From contig NZ_AP017367.1 of NCBI RefSeq assembly GCF_001548395.1, positions 2,951,001 to 3,015,000 on the forward strand: a stretch of DNA of 64,000 nucleotides. The letters run 5' to 3'. Shown in pieces: positions 45,555-53,516 of this stretch; within the stretch, counting starts at the first letter, position 1, and every line of letters starts with the position of its first letter. The translations under genes and the position numbers were made by a program. The stretch comes from Leptolyngbya sp. O-77 (GTDB lineage Bacteria > Cyanobacteriota > Cyanobacteriia > Elainellales > Elainellaceae). The notes below the pieces were generated by a model that was not told the origin of the DNA, ran no database searches, and saw only the letters and a list, made by a program, of their open reading frames with translations.

Positions 45555-45575
45555 AACGGGTTAGCCCGTTTTTTT
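45555..45575 (+). terminator. rho-independent terminator after ycf35
   Basis: AACGGG and CCCGTT pair around the loop TTAG and are followed by a run of T (45569-45575). It lies 37 bases past the ycf35 stop. A larger, weaker fold with the upstream ACGGGTTAACC is possible. Confidence 0.8.
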
Positions 45576-45624
45576 GTCTTTGCGCTTTTTTGTTCACGCT
45601 GGGCGTATAGGGATTGCCCACGAG

Positions 45625-45666
45625 GGTCTATGCACAGTGGTCTATGCACAGTGGTCTATGCCCAGT
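45625..45666. repeat. 14-bp tandem repeat, three copies
   Basis: GGTCTATGCACAGT occurs twice, then GGTCTATGCCCAGT. The array abuts a 58-bp tandem duplication whose units also begin GGTCTATGC. Confidence 0.9.
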
Positions 45667-45782
45667 GGTCTATGCTTCGTATAGCTCTAGCAGCAGTCCG
45701 TCTGGGTCTTGAAAAAAGGTGAACGGTCTATGCTTCATATAGCTCTAGCGGCAGTCCGTCTGGATCTTGAAAGAAGGTGAAC
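45667..45782. repeat. 58-bp tandem duplication of the VOC gene 3' end
   Basis: Two 58-bp units (45667-45724 and 45725-45782) differ at four positions. The second copy is the last coding part of the VOC gene (ending ELYEA and TAG); the first is a non-functional copy just past its stop. Confidence 0.9.
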
Positions 45783-46129
45783 CGCTTTTGGGTTAGCTCA
45801 TCCACTCGGATTGGCTCGACGGAAATGCCTTGAGACTCCAGGTAGAGAACGGAACGGTCGAGATCAGGGGTCGCAAAGGCCAGATGGCGCAGTCCGCAGG
45901 CCTCCGGGCGCGAGGGGCGAGGCGGCGGTGCAGGAAAGGAAAATAGCTCAATGCGATAGGCAGAAATTCCAGACTTAGCGGGGAGCGCCAAATCCAGCTT
46001 GTAGGACTGCCTTGCCGCACGGTAGGTTTCTTGCAAAACCTGGAAGCCCAGAATCTCGGTGTAGAAGCGTTTCGAGCGCTCGTAATCGGAGCAGATCAGG
46101 GCGATGTGGTGAAAGCCGGAAAGTTGCAT
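45728..46129 (-). CDS. VOC-family (glyoxalase/bleomycin-resistance-fold) protein
   Basis: 133 residues. One strand-helix unit 'MQLSGFHHIALICSDYERSKRFYTEILGFQVLQET' and a second 'PEACGLRHLAFATPDLDRSVLYLESQGISV', then 'QKRFTFFQDPDGLPLELYE'. Metal-ligand candidates are the His in 'HHIA', the His in 'LRHLAF' and the Glu in 'LELYE', as in the YaeR/glyoxalase-like family. Substrate unknown. The last 58 bases of the gene are duplicated just downstream. Confidence 0.88.
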   Translation of the reverse strand: MQLSGFHHIALICSDYERSKRFYTEILGFQVLQETYRAARQSYKLDLALPAKSGISAYRIELFSFPAPPPRPSRPEACGLRHLAFATPDLDRSVLYLESQGISVEPIRVDELTQKRFTFFQDPDGLPLELYEA

Positions 46130-46269
46130 CGGGAGTTACACAGGGAGTTGGCTGTATTAAGGAGCTATATCCAAATTTTCAGGGATGCTGTAGGGTATTT
46201 TGAAGCATGAATCTTGAGGGCAAAGTTTTGAACCGAATTTTGAGTGTTTTTGAGTCTTGCTGACGTTTT

Positions 46270-46325
46270 TTTAGCTCAAGCTGTTTAGCTCAAGCTGTTT
46301 AGCTCACGTTGTTTAGCTCAAGCTG
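46270..46325. repeat. 14-bp tandem repeat, four copies
   Basis: TTTAGCTCAAGCTG is repeated four times (the third copy reads TTTAGCTCACGTTG), ending 14 bases before the start codon of the next gene. Each unit contains an AGCTCAAGCT partial palindrome, so the array could affect the leader or promoter. Confidence 0.92.
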
Positions 46326-46339
46326 ATTTCAGGATAGCT

Positions 46340-46657
46340 ATGACAGAACGTATTCCTCGCTCCGTGCATTACACGACGCTGAATCTGTTGAAAGTTTTGG
46401 CGGCAAAGGGCGATCCAGATGCGATCGCCGCTCTCCAGCTTTCAGATGAAACCGACGTTGAAATTGTGGATGACGATAGTGAAGGGGAAATTCTGATCCA
46501 GATGCAGGATGAGAGTTCTACATACCTGATTACTGAGCATGGTGTCAGCAAGCTAGATAGCACAGGCGACCTGCTGGAAGCCTGGGGGATTAAGCCAGAG
46601 GATTTGGAAAATCTTCGGGATGAAGATATAGATCTGGACGAATCGGATGAGGCGTAG
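46340..46657 (+). CDS. small acidic protein, unknown
   Basis: 105 residues, pI clearly low: the last 20 residues contain eleven Asp or Glu. The N-terminus 'MTERIPRSVHYTTLNLLKVLAAKGDPDAIAALQLS' is a short helical pair; the middle 'EIVDDDSEGEILIQMQDESSTYLITEHGVSKLDST' looks like strands. No family recognised. It is flanked by the 14-bp tandem repeat and converges on ruvC. Confidence 0.65.
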   Translation: MTERIPRSVHYTTLNLLKVLAAKGDPDAIAALQLSDETDVEIVDDDSEGEILIQMQDESSTYLITEHGVSKLDSTGDLLEAWGIKPEDLENLRDEDIDLDESDEA

Positions 46658-46683
46658 TGCTTTGCCGGGTCTGGAGGCATGAA

Positions 46684-47172
46684 TTACTGCTGAAACCAAG
46701 CTGCGAGGGCGATCGCCAGCGCGTCGGCTGCGTCGTCGGGCTTTGGGATAGTTGCGAGCGACAGTTCGCGGGCCACAGCTTCCTGAACGGCCAGCTTGTC
46801 GGCGTTGCCATATCCAGTTAGCGCCTGCTTGACTTGAGCTGGCGTGAACTCCACAACGGGCAGCTTATGCTGTGCTAACACCAGCGCAATCACGCCCCGT
46901 GCTTGAGCTACAGCAATTGTGTTGCCCATGCGGTAGAAAAATAGTTTTTCCAGAGCGATAAGATCGGGTTTGACCGTGTTTAGCAGGTCGTGCAGGTCGT
47001 CGAAGATGGTGCAAAGGCGATCGCCCATCTCGGTTCCTGCCAGGGTGCGAATCACGCCAAAATCTAGCACCTCAATCCGATCGGCTGATCGAACGCCGGA
47101 ACCAGCTTCACAGCACAGTGCCCCAAAGCCGAGGGTCGCCAGTCCGGGGTCTAGCCCAAGGATACGGGGCAT
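46684..47172 (-). CDS. ruvC: Holliday junction resolvase RuvC
   Basis: 162 residues, standard length. RuvC dimers cut four-way junctions symmetrically. The RNase H-like fold has its first catalytic Asp in 'MPRILGLDPGLATLGFG' (residue 8), the second acidic residue in 'PDLIALEKLFFYRMGNT' and the C-terminal pair in 'PKPDDAADALAIALAAW'. 'ARGVIALVLAQHKLPVVEFTPAQVKQALTGYGNADK' is typical. All catalytic residues appear present. Confidence 0.96.
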   Translation of the reverse strand: MPRILGLDPGLATLGFGALCCEAGSGVRSADRIEVLDFGVIRTLAGTEMGDRLCTIFDDLHDLLNTVKPDLIALEKLFFYRMGNTIAVAQARGVIALVLAQHKLPVVEFTPAQVKQALTGYGNADKLAVQEAVARELSLATIPKPDDAADALAIALAAWFQQ

Positions 47173-47246
47173 CAGGGGTTAGGGGTTGGGGGTTAGGGGT
47201 TGGTTTCAGGCAATCTGTGAGGACTTTCTACGAGCAATCAAGGCTC

Positions 47247-47278
47247 AAAAGGGGCTTCAGACCGTCTTGAAGCCTTTT
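47247..47278 (-). terminator. hairpin between ruvC and chlI, likely chlI terminator
   Basis: GGCTTCA and TGAAGCC form a stem extended by AAAA/TTTT with a small bulge. Read on the minus strand it comes after chlI and before ruvC. A second hairpin lies just upstream (47285-47323). Confidence 0.6.
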
Positions 47279-47284
47279 CTGAGG

Positions 47285-47323
47285 GGTGGGTTTTCCGGGT
47301 GCGATGTGCAGGAAAAACCCACC
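47285..47323. terminator. strong inverted repeat downstream of chlI
   Basis: GGTGGGTTTTCC and GGAAAAACCCACC pair almost perfectly around a 14-base loop, 29 bases past the chlI stop. With the next hairpin it makes a double structure that could stop transcription or stabilise the chlI mRNA 3' end. Confidence 0.6.
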
Positions 47324-47352
47324 TTACAATAGAGCGCCTAACAATACAGCGC

Positions 47353-48462
47353 CTAGCGGGCGACAGCGGCACCGTTTTGGATGGCTTCCTCAGCCAGACC
47401 AAAAACCTGGCTGAATACCTTATCCACCTTATAGCCGGAGTCGATGGATTCTAGCGGGTCTTTCCGGAGGCGGTGGCGCAGGCAGAGGCCGATGACGCGG
47501 CGGATGTCTTGTTCGGTGACTTCGGTGCGGCCTTCAAAGGCGGCGATCGCCTTCGAGGCACGGTTGGTCACGATGTCGCCCCGCAACCCGTCTACATCTA
47601 GCTCAGCGCACACCTGAGAGATTTTTACCTTTAGCTCTCGGTCAATAGTCACCGACGACAGCCGCGCCTGGGCATCGACGATTTGCTTTTGCAGCGCGTC
47701 TTGCTGGGCTTGATGCTTTGCCAAAAACGCCTTCGGATTTTGGTCAAACTCGGAGCGCTGCTCAACAATATCCACCCGCAGCGAGGGATCTTTAACCGTG
47801 CGGATTTCTGCGTGCATTCCAAAGCGGTCGAGCAGTTGAGGCCGCAACTCGCCCTCTTCTGGGTTGCCCGACCCCACCAGCACAAACCGCGCCGGATGAC
47901 GAATCGAAATGCCCTCGCGCTCTACCGTGTTCCAGCCGGAGGCGGCCGAGTCGAGCAGCACGTCCACCAGGTGGTCGTCCAGCAGGTTTACCTCGTCTAC
48001 GTATAAAATGCCGCGATTGGCCTTGGCCAGCAGCCCCGGTTCAAACGCCTTCACGCCCTCAGACAGTGCCTTTTCGATGTCGATGGTGCCGCAAACGCGA
48101 TCCTCCGTTGCCCCCAGCGGCAAATCGACCATGATCACTTTGCGATGGGATACAGGCAAGGTTTCACCCGCGCTGAGCCGCCGCCGCACGTCGTCGCTCA
48201 TCAGGTCGGGGTCGGTGGGGGAACTGCCGAAGGGGTCATCGGCAACAACCTCGATTTCGGGCAGCAGGTCGGCCAGGGCCCGAATGGTGGTGGTTTTGCC
48301 TGTGCCGCGATCGCCCATGATCATCACCCCGCCAATTTTGGGGTCGATCACGTTCAGCAGCAGGGCCAGCTTCATTTCTTCTTGCCCCACGATCGCCGTA
48401 AAGGGAAACACCGCCCGTTGGGGCATGGCTTGTGTTGCAGAAGTCATTTCAGAAAAACTCAC
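47353..48462 (-). CDS. chlI: magnesium chelatase ATPase subunit ChlI
   Basis: 369 residues. With ChlD and ChlH it inserts Mg2+ into protoporphyrin IX, the first committed step of chlorophyll synthesis. AAA+ motifs are Walker A 'GDRGTGKTTTIRALADLLPEI' (about 50-60), Walker B 'GILYVDEVNLLDDHLVDVLLD', and sensor 1 'FVLVGSGNPEEGELRPQLLDRFG'. The likely start is the GTG at 48462, with AGGGGG a few bases upstream; an in-frame ATG at 48447 has no such site. The length matches the family. It stands alone on the minus strand. Confidence 0.96.
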   Translation of the reverse strand: MSFSEMTSATQAMPQRAVFPFTAIVGQEEMKLALLLNVIDPKIGGVMIMGDRGTGKTTTIRALADLLPEIEVVADDPFGSSPTDPDLMSDDVRRRLSAGETLPVSHRKVIMVDLPLGATEDRVCGTIDIEKALSEGVKAFEPGLLAKANRGILYVDEVNLLDDHLVDVLLDSAASGWNTVEREGISIRHPARFVLVGSGNPEEGELRPQLLDRFGMHAEIRTVKDPSLRVDIVEQRSEFDQNPKAFLAKHQAQQDALQKQIVDAQARLSSVTIDRELKVKISQVCAELDVDGLRGDIVTNRASKAIAAFEGRTEVTEQDIRRVIGLCLRHRLRKDPLESIDSGYKVDKVFSQVFGLAEEAIQNGAAVAR

Positions 48463-48582
48463 GGAACCCCCTAACGGGTATTAACAGCAGTATTCTCCAT
48501 TGTCTCATAGGCCGCGAAGGTAGACCCCAGCGGCATTGCACGTTTTTTCGGGGGGCTTTCCAGACGGCCCAGCGAGGTGGAA

Positions 48583-49710
48583 CTATCGGGTCGGTGGCTC
48601 TTCGGCGGACGAGATCTGCTGCTTGCGGTGGCGGGAGCGGCGGAGTTCGCGCAGGGTTACGACAGCAATTGTCAAAACCGTGATTGGCAGCACAAACCAG
48701 AACATGGCCTGGCTAAAGAGCGGCAGGATGGCGTGCTGGGTGGAGTGGAGAATGAGATACAGCGTGTAGGCGGCGTAGTATCCGATAAAAACTGCACCTT
48801 CCCAGCGGGTAATCAGGTTGCCTGTGAAAAAGATGGGTAGACAGGCGATCGCCACGGCCAGCATAACCAGCCCATCAAAGCGCAGCACCGCATCAGACAC
48901 GGCCAGACCCGCTGGGGAAACGGCTGCCGAAAGCCCCAGCACGGCAAGAATATTGAAAATATTGCTGCCGACGACGTTGCCCACAGCAATGTCGCGTTCG
49001 CCCTTGAAGCTGGCGACGACGGAGGTGGCCAGTTCGGGCAAAGACGTTCCCGCAGCCACAATCGTCAGGCCAATGACCAACTCGCTGACCCCAATCAAGC
49101 GGGCAATACTAACCGAGCTATCCACCAGCCAGCGAGAACCCAAGACTAGCAGCACCAGCCCACCCACAATGTAAGCCAGGTTAATCAGCCAGATTAGGGC
49201 GGCGGGGCGATCGCCCGGCTCTCCCGCGCCATACTGCTCGTATTCCTGCTGCACATCCAGGTTTTGCTCCTTGCGGCTCTGATAAATCAGAAACAGCGTG
49301 TAGGCGATCGCCCCAGCAAACAGCACCACGCCATCCGAGCGCCCAATTCGCCCATCTAGTCCAAACAGCAGCATCAGAAACGATACGCCAATCATGATCG
49401 GCACATCCAGCCGAATCAACTGCTGAGCGACCACCAGCGGAGCCACCAGCGCCGACACACCCAAGATCAGCAGCACGTTGAAAATATTGCTGCCGACCAC
49501 GTTGCCCACTGCAATGTCAGCCTGTCCTGCGTAGCTCGATAGGATACTGACCGCCATCTCTGGAGCGCTAGTCCCATAGGCAACAATGGTTAGCCCAATA
49601 ACAAGTGGCGAAATTCCGGCGATCGCCGCCAGCTTGGATGCGCCGCGAACCAGGATCTCCGCTCCAATCACCAGCAGGACAAGGCCTGCTACCAGCATTG
49701 CAATGACCAT
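48583..49710 (-). CDS. Na+/Ca2+ exchanger family (CaCA/YrbG) antiporter
   Basis: 375 residues with ten or so transmembrane helices in two homologous halves. The alpha-repeats are 'YGTSAPEMAVSILSSYAGQADIAVGNVVGSNIFNVLLILG' in the first half and 'AGTSLPELATSVVASFKGERDIAVGNVVGSNIFNILAVLG' in the second; both keep the Glu/Asp and Asn/Ser that bind ions. It probably exchanges Na+ or H+ for Ca2+. The C-terminal tail is basic and cytoplasmic. Confidence 0.9.
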   Translation of the reverse strand: MVIAMLVAGLVLLVIGAEILVRGASKLAAIAGISPLVIGLTIVAYGTSAPEMAVSILSSYAGQADIAVGNVVGSNIFNVLLILGVSALVAPLVVAQQLIRLDVPIMIGVSFLMLLFGLDGRIGRSDGVVLFAGAIAYTLFLIYQSRKEQNLDVQQEYEQYGAGEPGDRPAALIWLINLAYIVGGLVLLVLGSRWLVDSSVSIARLIGVSELVIGLTIVAAGTSLPELATSVVASFKGERDIAVGNVVGSNIFNILAVLGLSAAVSPAGLAVSDAVLRFDGLVMLAVAIACLPIFFTGNLITRWEGAVFIGYYAAYTLYLILHSTQHAILPLFSQAMFWFVLPITVLTIAVVTLRELRRSRHRKQQISSAEEPPTR

Positions 49711-49913
49711 TCGTTTTCGTTAAGCCGGGAAAATTTTCAGAAACCTTTATTTTATCTCGGTATCTCTTTGTCCGTCACACGGGCAATCTGGAAGAAGACG
49801 GACTCAGGCGGTGGATCGAACCCATCAAACTCAGGCATCAAACCTGCATTGCGGGGCATCCTTTACCTAACCGAGCTTCGACATTCACCTTTCCCAACCT
49901 TACTAAACCTATC

Positions 49914-50531
49914 ATGACGATTCCTCCTCAGCAGTTTCATCCGACTCGGCTCCTAGGAGTAGCCCTGATTTCACGAGCGAGGGCGATCGCCCTGGTTGCA
50001 GCTATTGGCGTATTTGGGACAATCGGCGCAACGGTCGGGGTTCGTCCGGCGATCGCCTGTGAGTATGGTGCTTGGGTGGAACCCTCTAGAGAAACCCGGC
50101 GCTACGAAAACACCCAGCTTGGGCTAGCCTTCCAAATTCCTGCTAACTATCGCGCAATGGGACGGCAGGGCGGTCAGGCCAGCATTATGAATCCCACAAA
50201 CTACGACTATATCCAGTGCATTACGCGGGCGGGCTATGGCGAAGGCGGCTGGTTCTCCAGCCTAGATCTGAGCGTTGATCCAGTTCCGACTGGTAGCCGG
50301 GGGCTAGAGCAAGCCATTCGAGCAAATCACACCTGGCTAGAGTCGCGGATTCGCCTGGTGAATGAGGGCGGCAAGGAATTTGCGGTCTATACCTATACCG
50401 ATCATCATGACGACATTGAAGTCGTGAACGTCGCGTTTTTTACAGCCGATCGGCGGCGCATTGTCACGCTGAGCGGGCCGCAGGACGACCCCGTGTTTCA
50501 GCGGGCGATCGCCACTTTGGAACTGCGATAG
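49914..50531 (+). CDS. exported protein, unknown
   Basis: 205 residues. A long N-terminal region with a hydrophobic helix ('AIALVAAIGVFGTIGATVG', about 22-42) and 'RPAIACEYGAWVE' suggests export with cleavage or lipidation near Cys49, though the spacing is not a classic lipobox. The mature domain includes 'NTQLGLAFQIPANYRAM', 'LEQAIRANHTWLESRIRL', 'GKEFAVYTYTDHHDDIEVVNVAFF' and 'RRIVTLSGPQDDPVFQRAIATLEL', like other cyanobacterial exported proteins (compare 42102-42734). The 203-base gap before it shows nothing definite. Confidence 0.7.
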   Translation: MTIPPQQFHPTRLLGVALISRARAIALVAAIGVFGTIGATVGVRPAIACEYGAWVEPSRETRRYENTQLGLAFQIPANYRAMGRQGGQASIMNPTNYDYIQCITRAGYGEGGWFSSLDLSVDPVPTGSRGLEQAIRANHTWLESRIRLVNEGGKEFAVYTYTDHHDDIEVVNVAFFTADRRRIVTLSGPQDDPVFQRAIATLELR

Positions 50532-50569
50532 CCCTGCGATCGCGTAGGCATTTCCAGCAATAGCATGGC

Positions 50570-50962
50570 TCAGTCCGCCCGGGGCACGTTCTCTGGGCGG
50601 GCATCGTAGCGCTCGCGGGCGGCGGCGATTTCGGGGTGATGCGTTTCGGCCCAGGCGATGAGCTGCTGCACAGGGACTAAGAGCGATCGCCCCAAGTCGC
50701 TCAGTTCATATTCCACCCGCGGCGGCACCGTGGGATAGACCCTGCGCGTAATGTAGCCATCGCGCTCTAGATGCCGCAGGGTTTGGGTCAGCATCCGCTG
50801 CGACACGTCGCCAATCGCCCGCTTGATGTCCATAAACCGCAGCTTGCCATCCGCCAGCGTACAGAGAATCAGCAGGCTCCACTTGTCGCCGATGCGATCC
50901 AGCACGTCGCGCACCGGGCAAGACTCTGCCTCTTGGGGCGTGGTCGCCGTTACCCGCAGCAT
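50570..50962 (-). CDS. HxlR-family transcriptional regulator
   Basis: 130 residues, winged helix-turn-helix. Typical sequence: 'ESCPVRDVLDRIGDKWSLLILCTLADGKLRFMDIKRAIGDVSQRMLTQTLRHLERDGYITRRVYPTVPPRVEYELSDLGRSL' in pieces. The cysteine before 'PVRDVLDRIGDKW' is the redox-sensing Cys of several HxlR/YodB proteins. It diverges from the flavodoxin-like reductase gene, which it likely controls. Confidence 0.9.
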   Translation of the reverse strand: MLRVTATTPQEAESCPVRDVLDRIGDKWSLLILCTLADGKLRFMDIKRAIGDVSQRMLTQTLRHLERDGYITRRVYPTVPPRVEYELSDLGRSLLVPVQQLIAWAETHHPEIAAARERYDARPENVPRAD

Positions 50963-51173
50963 ACTAACTTACCTCAAAGTGCTGTCTTGTTTCAGTGGGT
51001 ATATCTGTTATAGGCTAAAACCGGACTCAGTTACGGAATGAGACTAAGTATCGCCTAGTAATTAAATCTTGCAGGCCCTTGTCTCACTTCCAACCTCATT
51101 CAACAGTTATTTCATGACTCAAAACTATTCCATCACTCAAAACCACTGAACAGACATTCCAAAGGACACAGTT

Positions 51174-51755
51174 ATGCCGACAGTTGCAGTTGTCTATTTT
51201 TCGGGTACGGGCCATACGAAGCTCATGGCAGAAGCAGTGGCGGCAGGGGCAAGTCAGGTTCCTGGCACCGAGGTCAAGCTGCTGCAAATTACAGGCGAGC
51301 AGATTGTCAACGGCCGCTGGCAAGATCCAGGCATTTTGGAGGAATTGAATCGCGCTGACGGTATTGTCTTTGGATCGCCGACCTACATGGGCGGCGTGGC
51401 GGCCCAGTTCAAGGCATTCGTGGATGCGGCCAGCGCCGTGTGGGCGCAGCAGGGCTGGAAGGACAAAATCGCAGGCGGCTTTACCCACTCTGGCTCTCCC
51501 AGCGGCGACAAGCAAGGCACACTGCTCTACCTCGCCATCAATGCCTCCCAGCACAGCATGATCTGGGTTGGCAATTCGGAAATGGGCTACAACGACCAGG
51601 GCGTGAACCGCTTGGGGTCATTCTTGGGCGTAATGGGCTTCACCGTTCCCGACTTTTCGGGGCAGACCCCAGCGACCCTCGATGAGGGCGATCGCCTCAC
51701 CTCCGAGCGCTACGGCCGCCGCATTGCCGAAGCTGTTCAGCGCTGGAAGTGTTAG
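51174..51755 (+). CDS. flavodoxin-fold NAD(P)H:quinone oxidoreductase (WrbA-like)
   Basis: 193 residues. The FMN phosphate loop 'VVYFSGTGHTKLMAEAVAAGA' is at the N-terminus; 'GSPTYMGGVAAQFKAFVDA' and 'GGFTHSGSPSGDKQ' contact the isoalloxazine ring. It probably reduces quinones by two electrons with FMN. It diverges from an HxlR regulator, a common pairing for quinone or electrophile stress (inference). cbiD starts nine bases after its stop, so the two may be co-transcribed. Confidence 0.9.
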   Translation: MPTVAVVYFSGTGHTKLMAEAVAAGASQVPGTEVKLLQITGEQIVNGRWQDPGILEELNRADGIVFGSPTYMGGVAAQFKAFVDAASAVWAQQGWKDKIAGGFTHSGSPSGDKQGTLLYLAINASQHSMIWVGNSEMGYNDQGVNRLGSFLGVMGFTVPDFSGQTPATLDEGDRLTSERYGRRIAEAVQRWKC

Positions 51756-51764
51756 CATTGGCGG

Positions 51765-52934
51765 ATGACCGCGCCGTTTCCTAAGACCCCTTCTGCGCGG
51801 GCAGGCTATACCCTGCCCGTGTTTGCCTGTGCGGGGGCGATCGCCGCGCTGCGCCACCTGCACGACGACCCGCCTTCGCCCCAGAGCGTCACCCTCGACC
51901 TGATTAACCCTGCCCAAGTCGTTGAAATTCCCATCGAGCAAGTGGCCCGCCTCGGCCCCACCACCGCCCTCGCCATCACCCGCAGCGACCCCGGCGACAA
52001 TCTCGACCTAACCCGCAACACGCCCATCTGGAGCATCGTTGAAATCAGGCAGCGGGGATCAGGAGTCGGCAAGCAAGACTCTCCCCTCCCCGACATCACC
52101 CTGGACGGGGGCGAAGGCCTTGGCCGACAGGTGAATGCCGACCATCAGCCCGCCATCTACGCCTATGCCCGCACCCTGCTGCTATCCAACCTGGAGCCGC
52201 TGCTGCATCCAGGGGAGGCAATTGGCGTGACGATTGTGCTGCCGGAGGGGCGATCGCTCGCAGGGCGCACCTCCAATGCCGCCTTTGGGGTGGTCGAGGG
52301 GTTGTCGCTGCTGGGCACGTCGGGCATTTCCCAGCCCCTCAGCGCACCGGGGCAACTGGAAAACTTTCGAGCGGCGCTGCGGCAAAAGTCGGCGACGCAT
52401 TCGGCGCTGGTATTTTGCCTGGGGGAAAACGGGCTGGATTTGGCAAGTAATCTGGGGATCGATCCCGGCTGCGTGGTAAAAACGGCAAACTGGCTGGGGC
52501 CGCTGCTGGTGGAGGCGGGAATGCAGGGGGTAGAATCCATCCTGCTGTTTGGCTATCACGGCAAGCTGATGAAGCTGGCAGGCGGCATTTTCCATACGCA
52601 CCACCACGTCGCCGACGGGCGACAGGAAATTTTTGCGGCGCACTGCGCGATCGCCGGCCTGCCGACCTCAGACGTGCAGCAGATCTTTGCCTGCGACACG
52701 GCGGAGGCAGCGCTGAAGTATTTGCAGGCGCTCGACGCAAACACCGGAAGCAACTGGGTGGGGCAGGTGTATGGGGCGATCGCCCAAACCATCGACCAGC
52801 GCTCAGCAGAGTACATTCGCGCCCACAGCGATCGCTCGGTGCAGGTGGGGTCGGTTTTGTTTGGGCGCGATCGCCAAATCATTGTGAAAAGCGAATTAGG
52901 GTCTGCAATTTTGTCGCAGGTTTTGTTAAGCTAG
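51765..52934 (+). CDS. cbiD: cobalt-precorrin-5B (C1)-methyltransferase CbiD
   Basis: 389 residues. CbiD methylates C1 of the corrin macrocycle in the anaerobic (early cobalt) B12 pathway. Family features are 'GYTLPVFACAGAIAALRHL' at the N-terminus, 'DGGEGLGR', 'FGVVEGLSLLGTSGI', 'FCLGENGLDLA', 'LLFGYHGKLMKLAGGIFHTHHHVADGR'. The length matches. With cobO it indicates that the organism makes a corrinoid. Confidence 0.93.
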   Translation: MTAPFPKTPSARAGYTLPVFACAGAIAALRHLHDDPPSPQSVTLDLINPAQVVEIPIEQVARLGPTTALAITRSDPGDNLDLTRNTPIWSIVEIRQRGSGVGKQDSPLPDITLDGGEGLGRQVNADHQPAIYAYARTLLLSNLEPLLHPGEAIGVTIVLPEGRSLAGRTSNAAFGVVEGLSLLGTSGISQPLSAPGQLENFRAALRQKSATHSALVFCLGENGLDLASNLGIDPGCVVKTANWLGPLLVEAGMQGVESILLFGYHGKLMKLAGGIFHTHHHVADGRQEIFAAHCAIAGLPTSDVQQIFACDTAEAALKYLQALDANTGSNWVGQVYGAIAQTIDQRSAEYIRAHSDRSVQVGSVLFGRDRQIIVKSELGSAILSQVLLS

Positions 52935-53020
52935 CTGAAATATTAAAGTCAACTTTTGTCCATCCCGATACATTCTCTCGTCGGGTGAGTCGCGTGTATT
53001 GTCTGCTGAGCAGCCCAGAG

Positions 53021-53071
53021 TCTGGATCAATGCTGGATCTGGATCAATGCTGGATCTGGATCAATGCTGGA
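53021..53071. repeat. 17-bp tandem repeat, three copies
   Basis: TCTGGATCAATGCTGGA is repeated three times without mismatch in the 582-base gap between cbiD and guaA. The rest of the gap contains small pyrimidine-rich repetitions (for example GCTGCTTTGTCCC / GCTGCTTTACCC, about 53433-53470) and no gene I can support. Confidence 0.93.
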
Positions 53072-53516
53072 TAGAAACGGCGGCTGGTTGCAGGCTACGG
53101 CGATTCTATCCGACTTTCAGAATCTATTTATCTACATTTTTGCTGGTCTGTGCGACGATGCTGGGAATCCCTAACGCATTTCGTTGCTTTTACAGCTCAT
53201 CTGGCAAGCGGCCTGTCTAACCCAGCGATCGCGCTCGATCGAAGACTAGAACTCGCTGTGCTAGATCGCCGTGCTAGACAGATTGTGGCTTGTGTAGCTT
53301 TAAGTGGTGTGATTTTATTGCCAGCTTTGTTACCAGCTTTGCCGCCGCAGGTCTCGTCTCTCTGGCATTTCGAGTCCGGCGAGGCAGACTGTTTGTCTGC
53401 CCTTTTGTGCGTTGTTTCCCTGCGTTGACTCCGCTGCTTTGTCCCGCTGCGTTGACCCTGCTGCTTTACCCTTTCGGTTTCTGCTTCCCATCCCCCTCAT
53501 TTCTCCAGGATCTACC

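Noticed and set aside
49805..49830. tRNA T-loop-like GGATCGAACCC
   Set aside because: No matching acceptor, D or anticodon arms around it.
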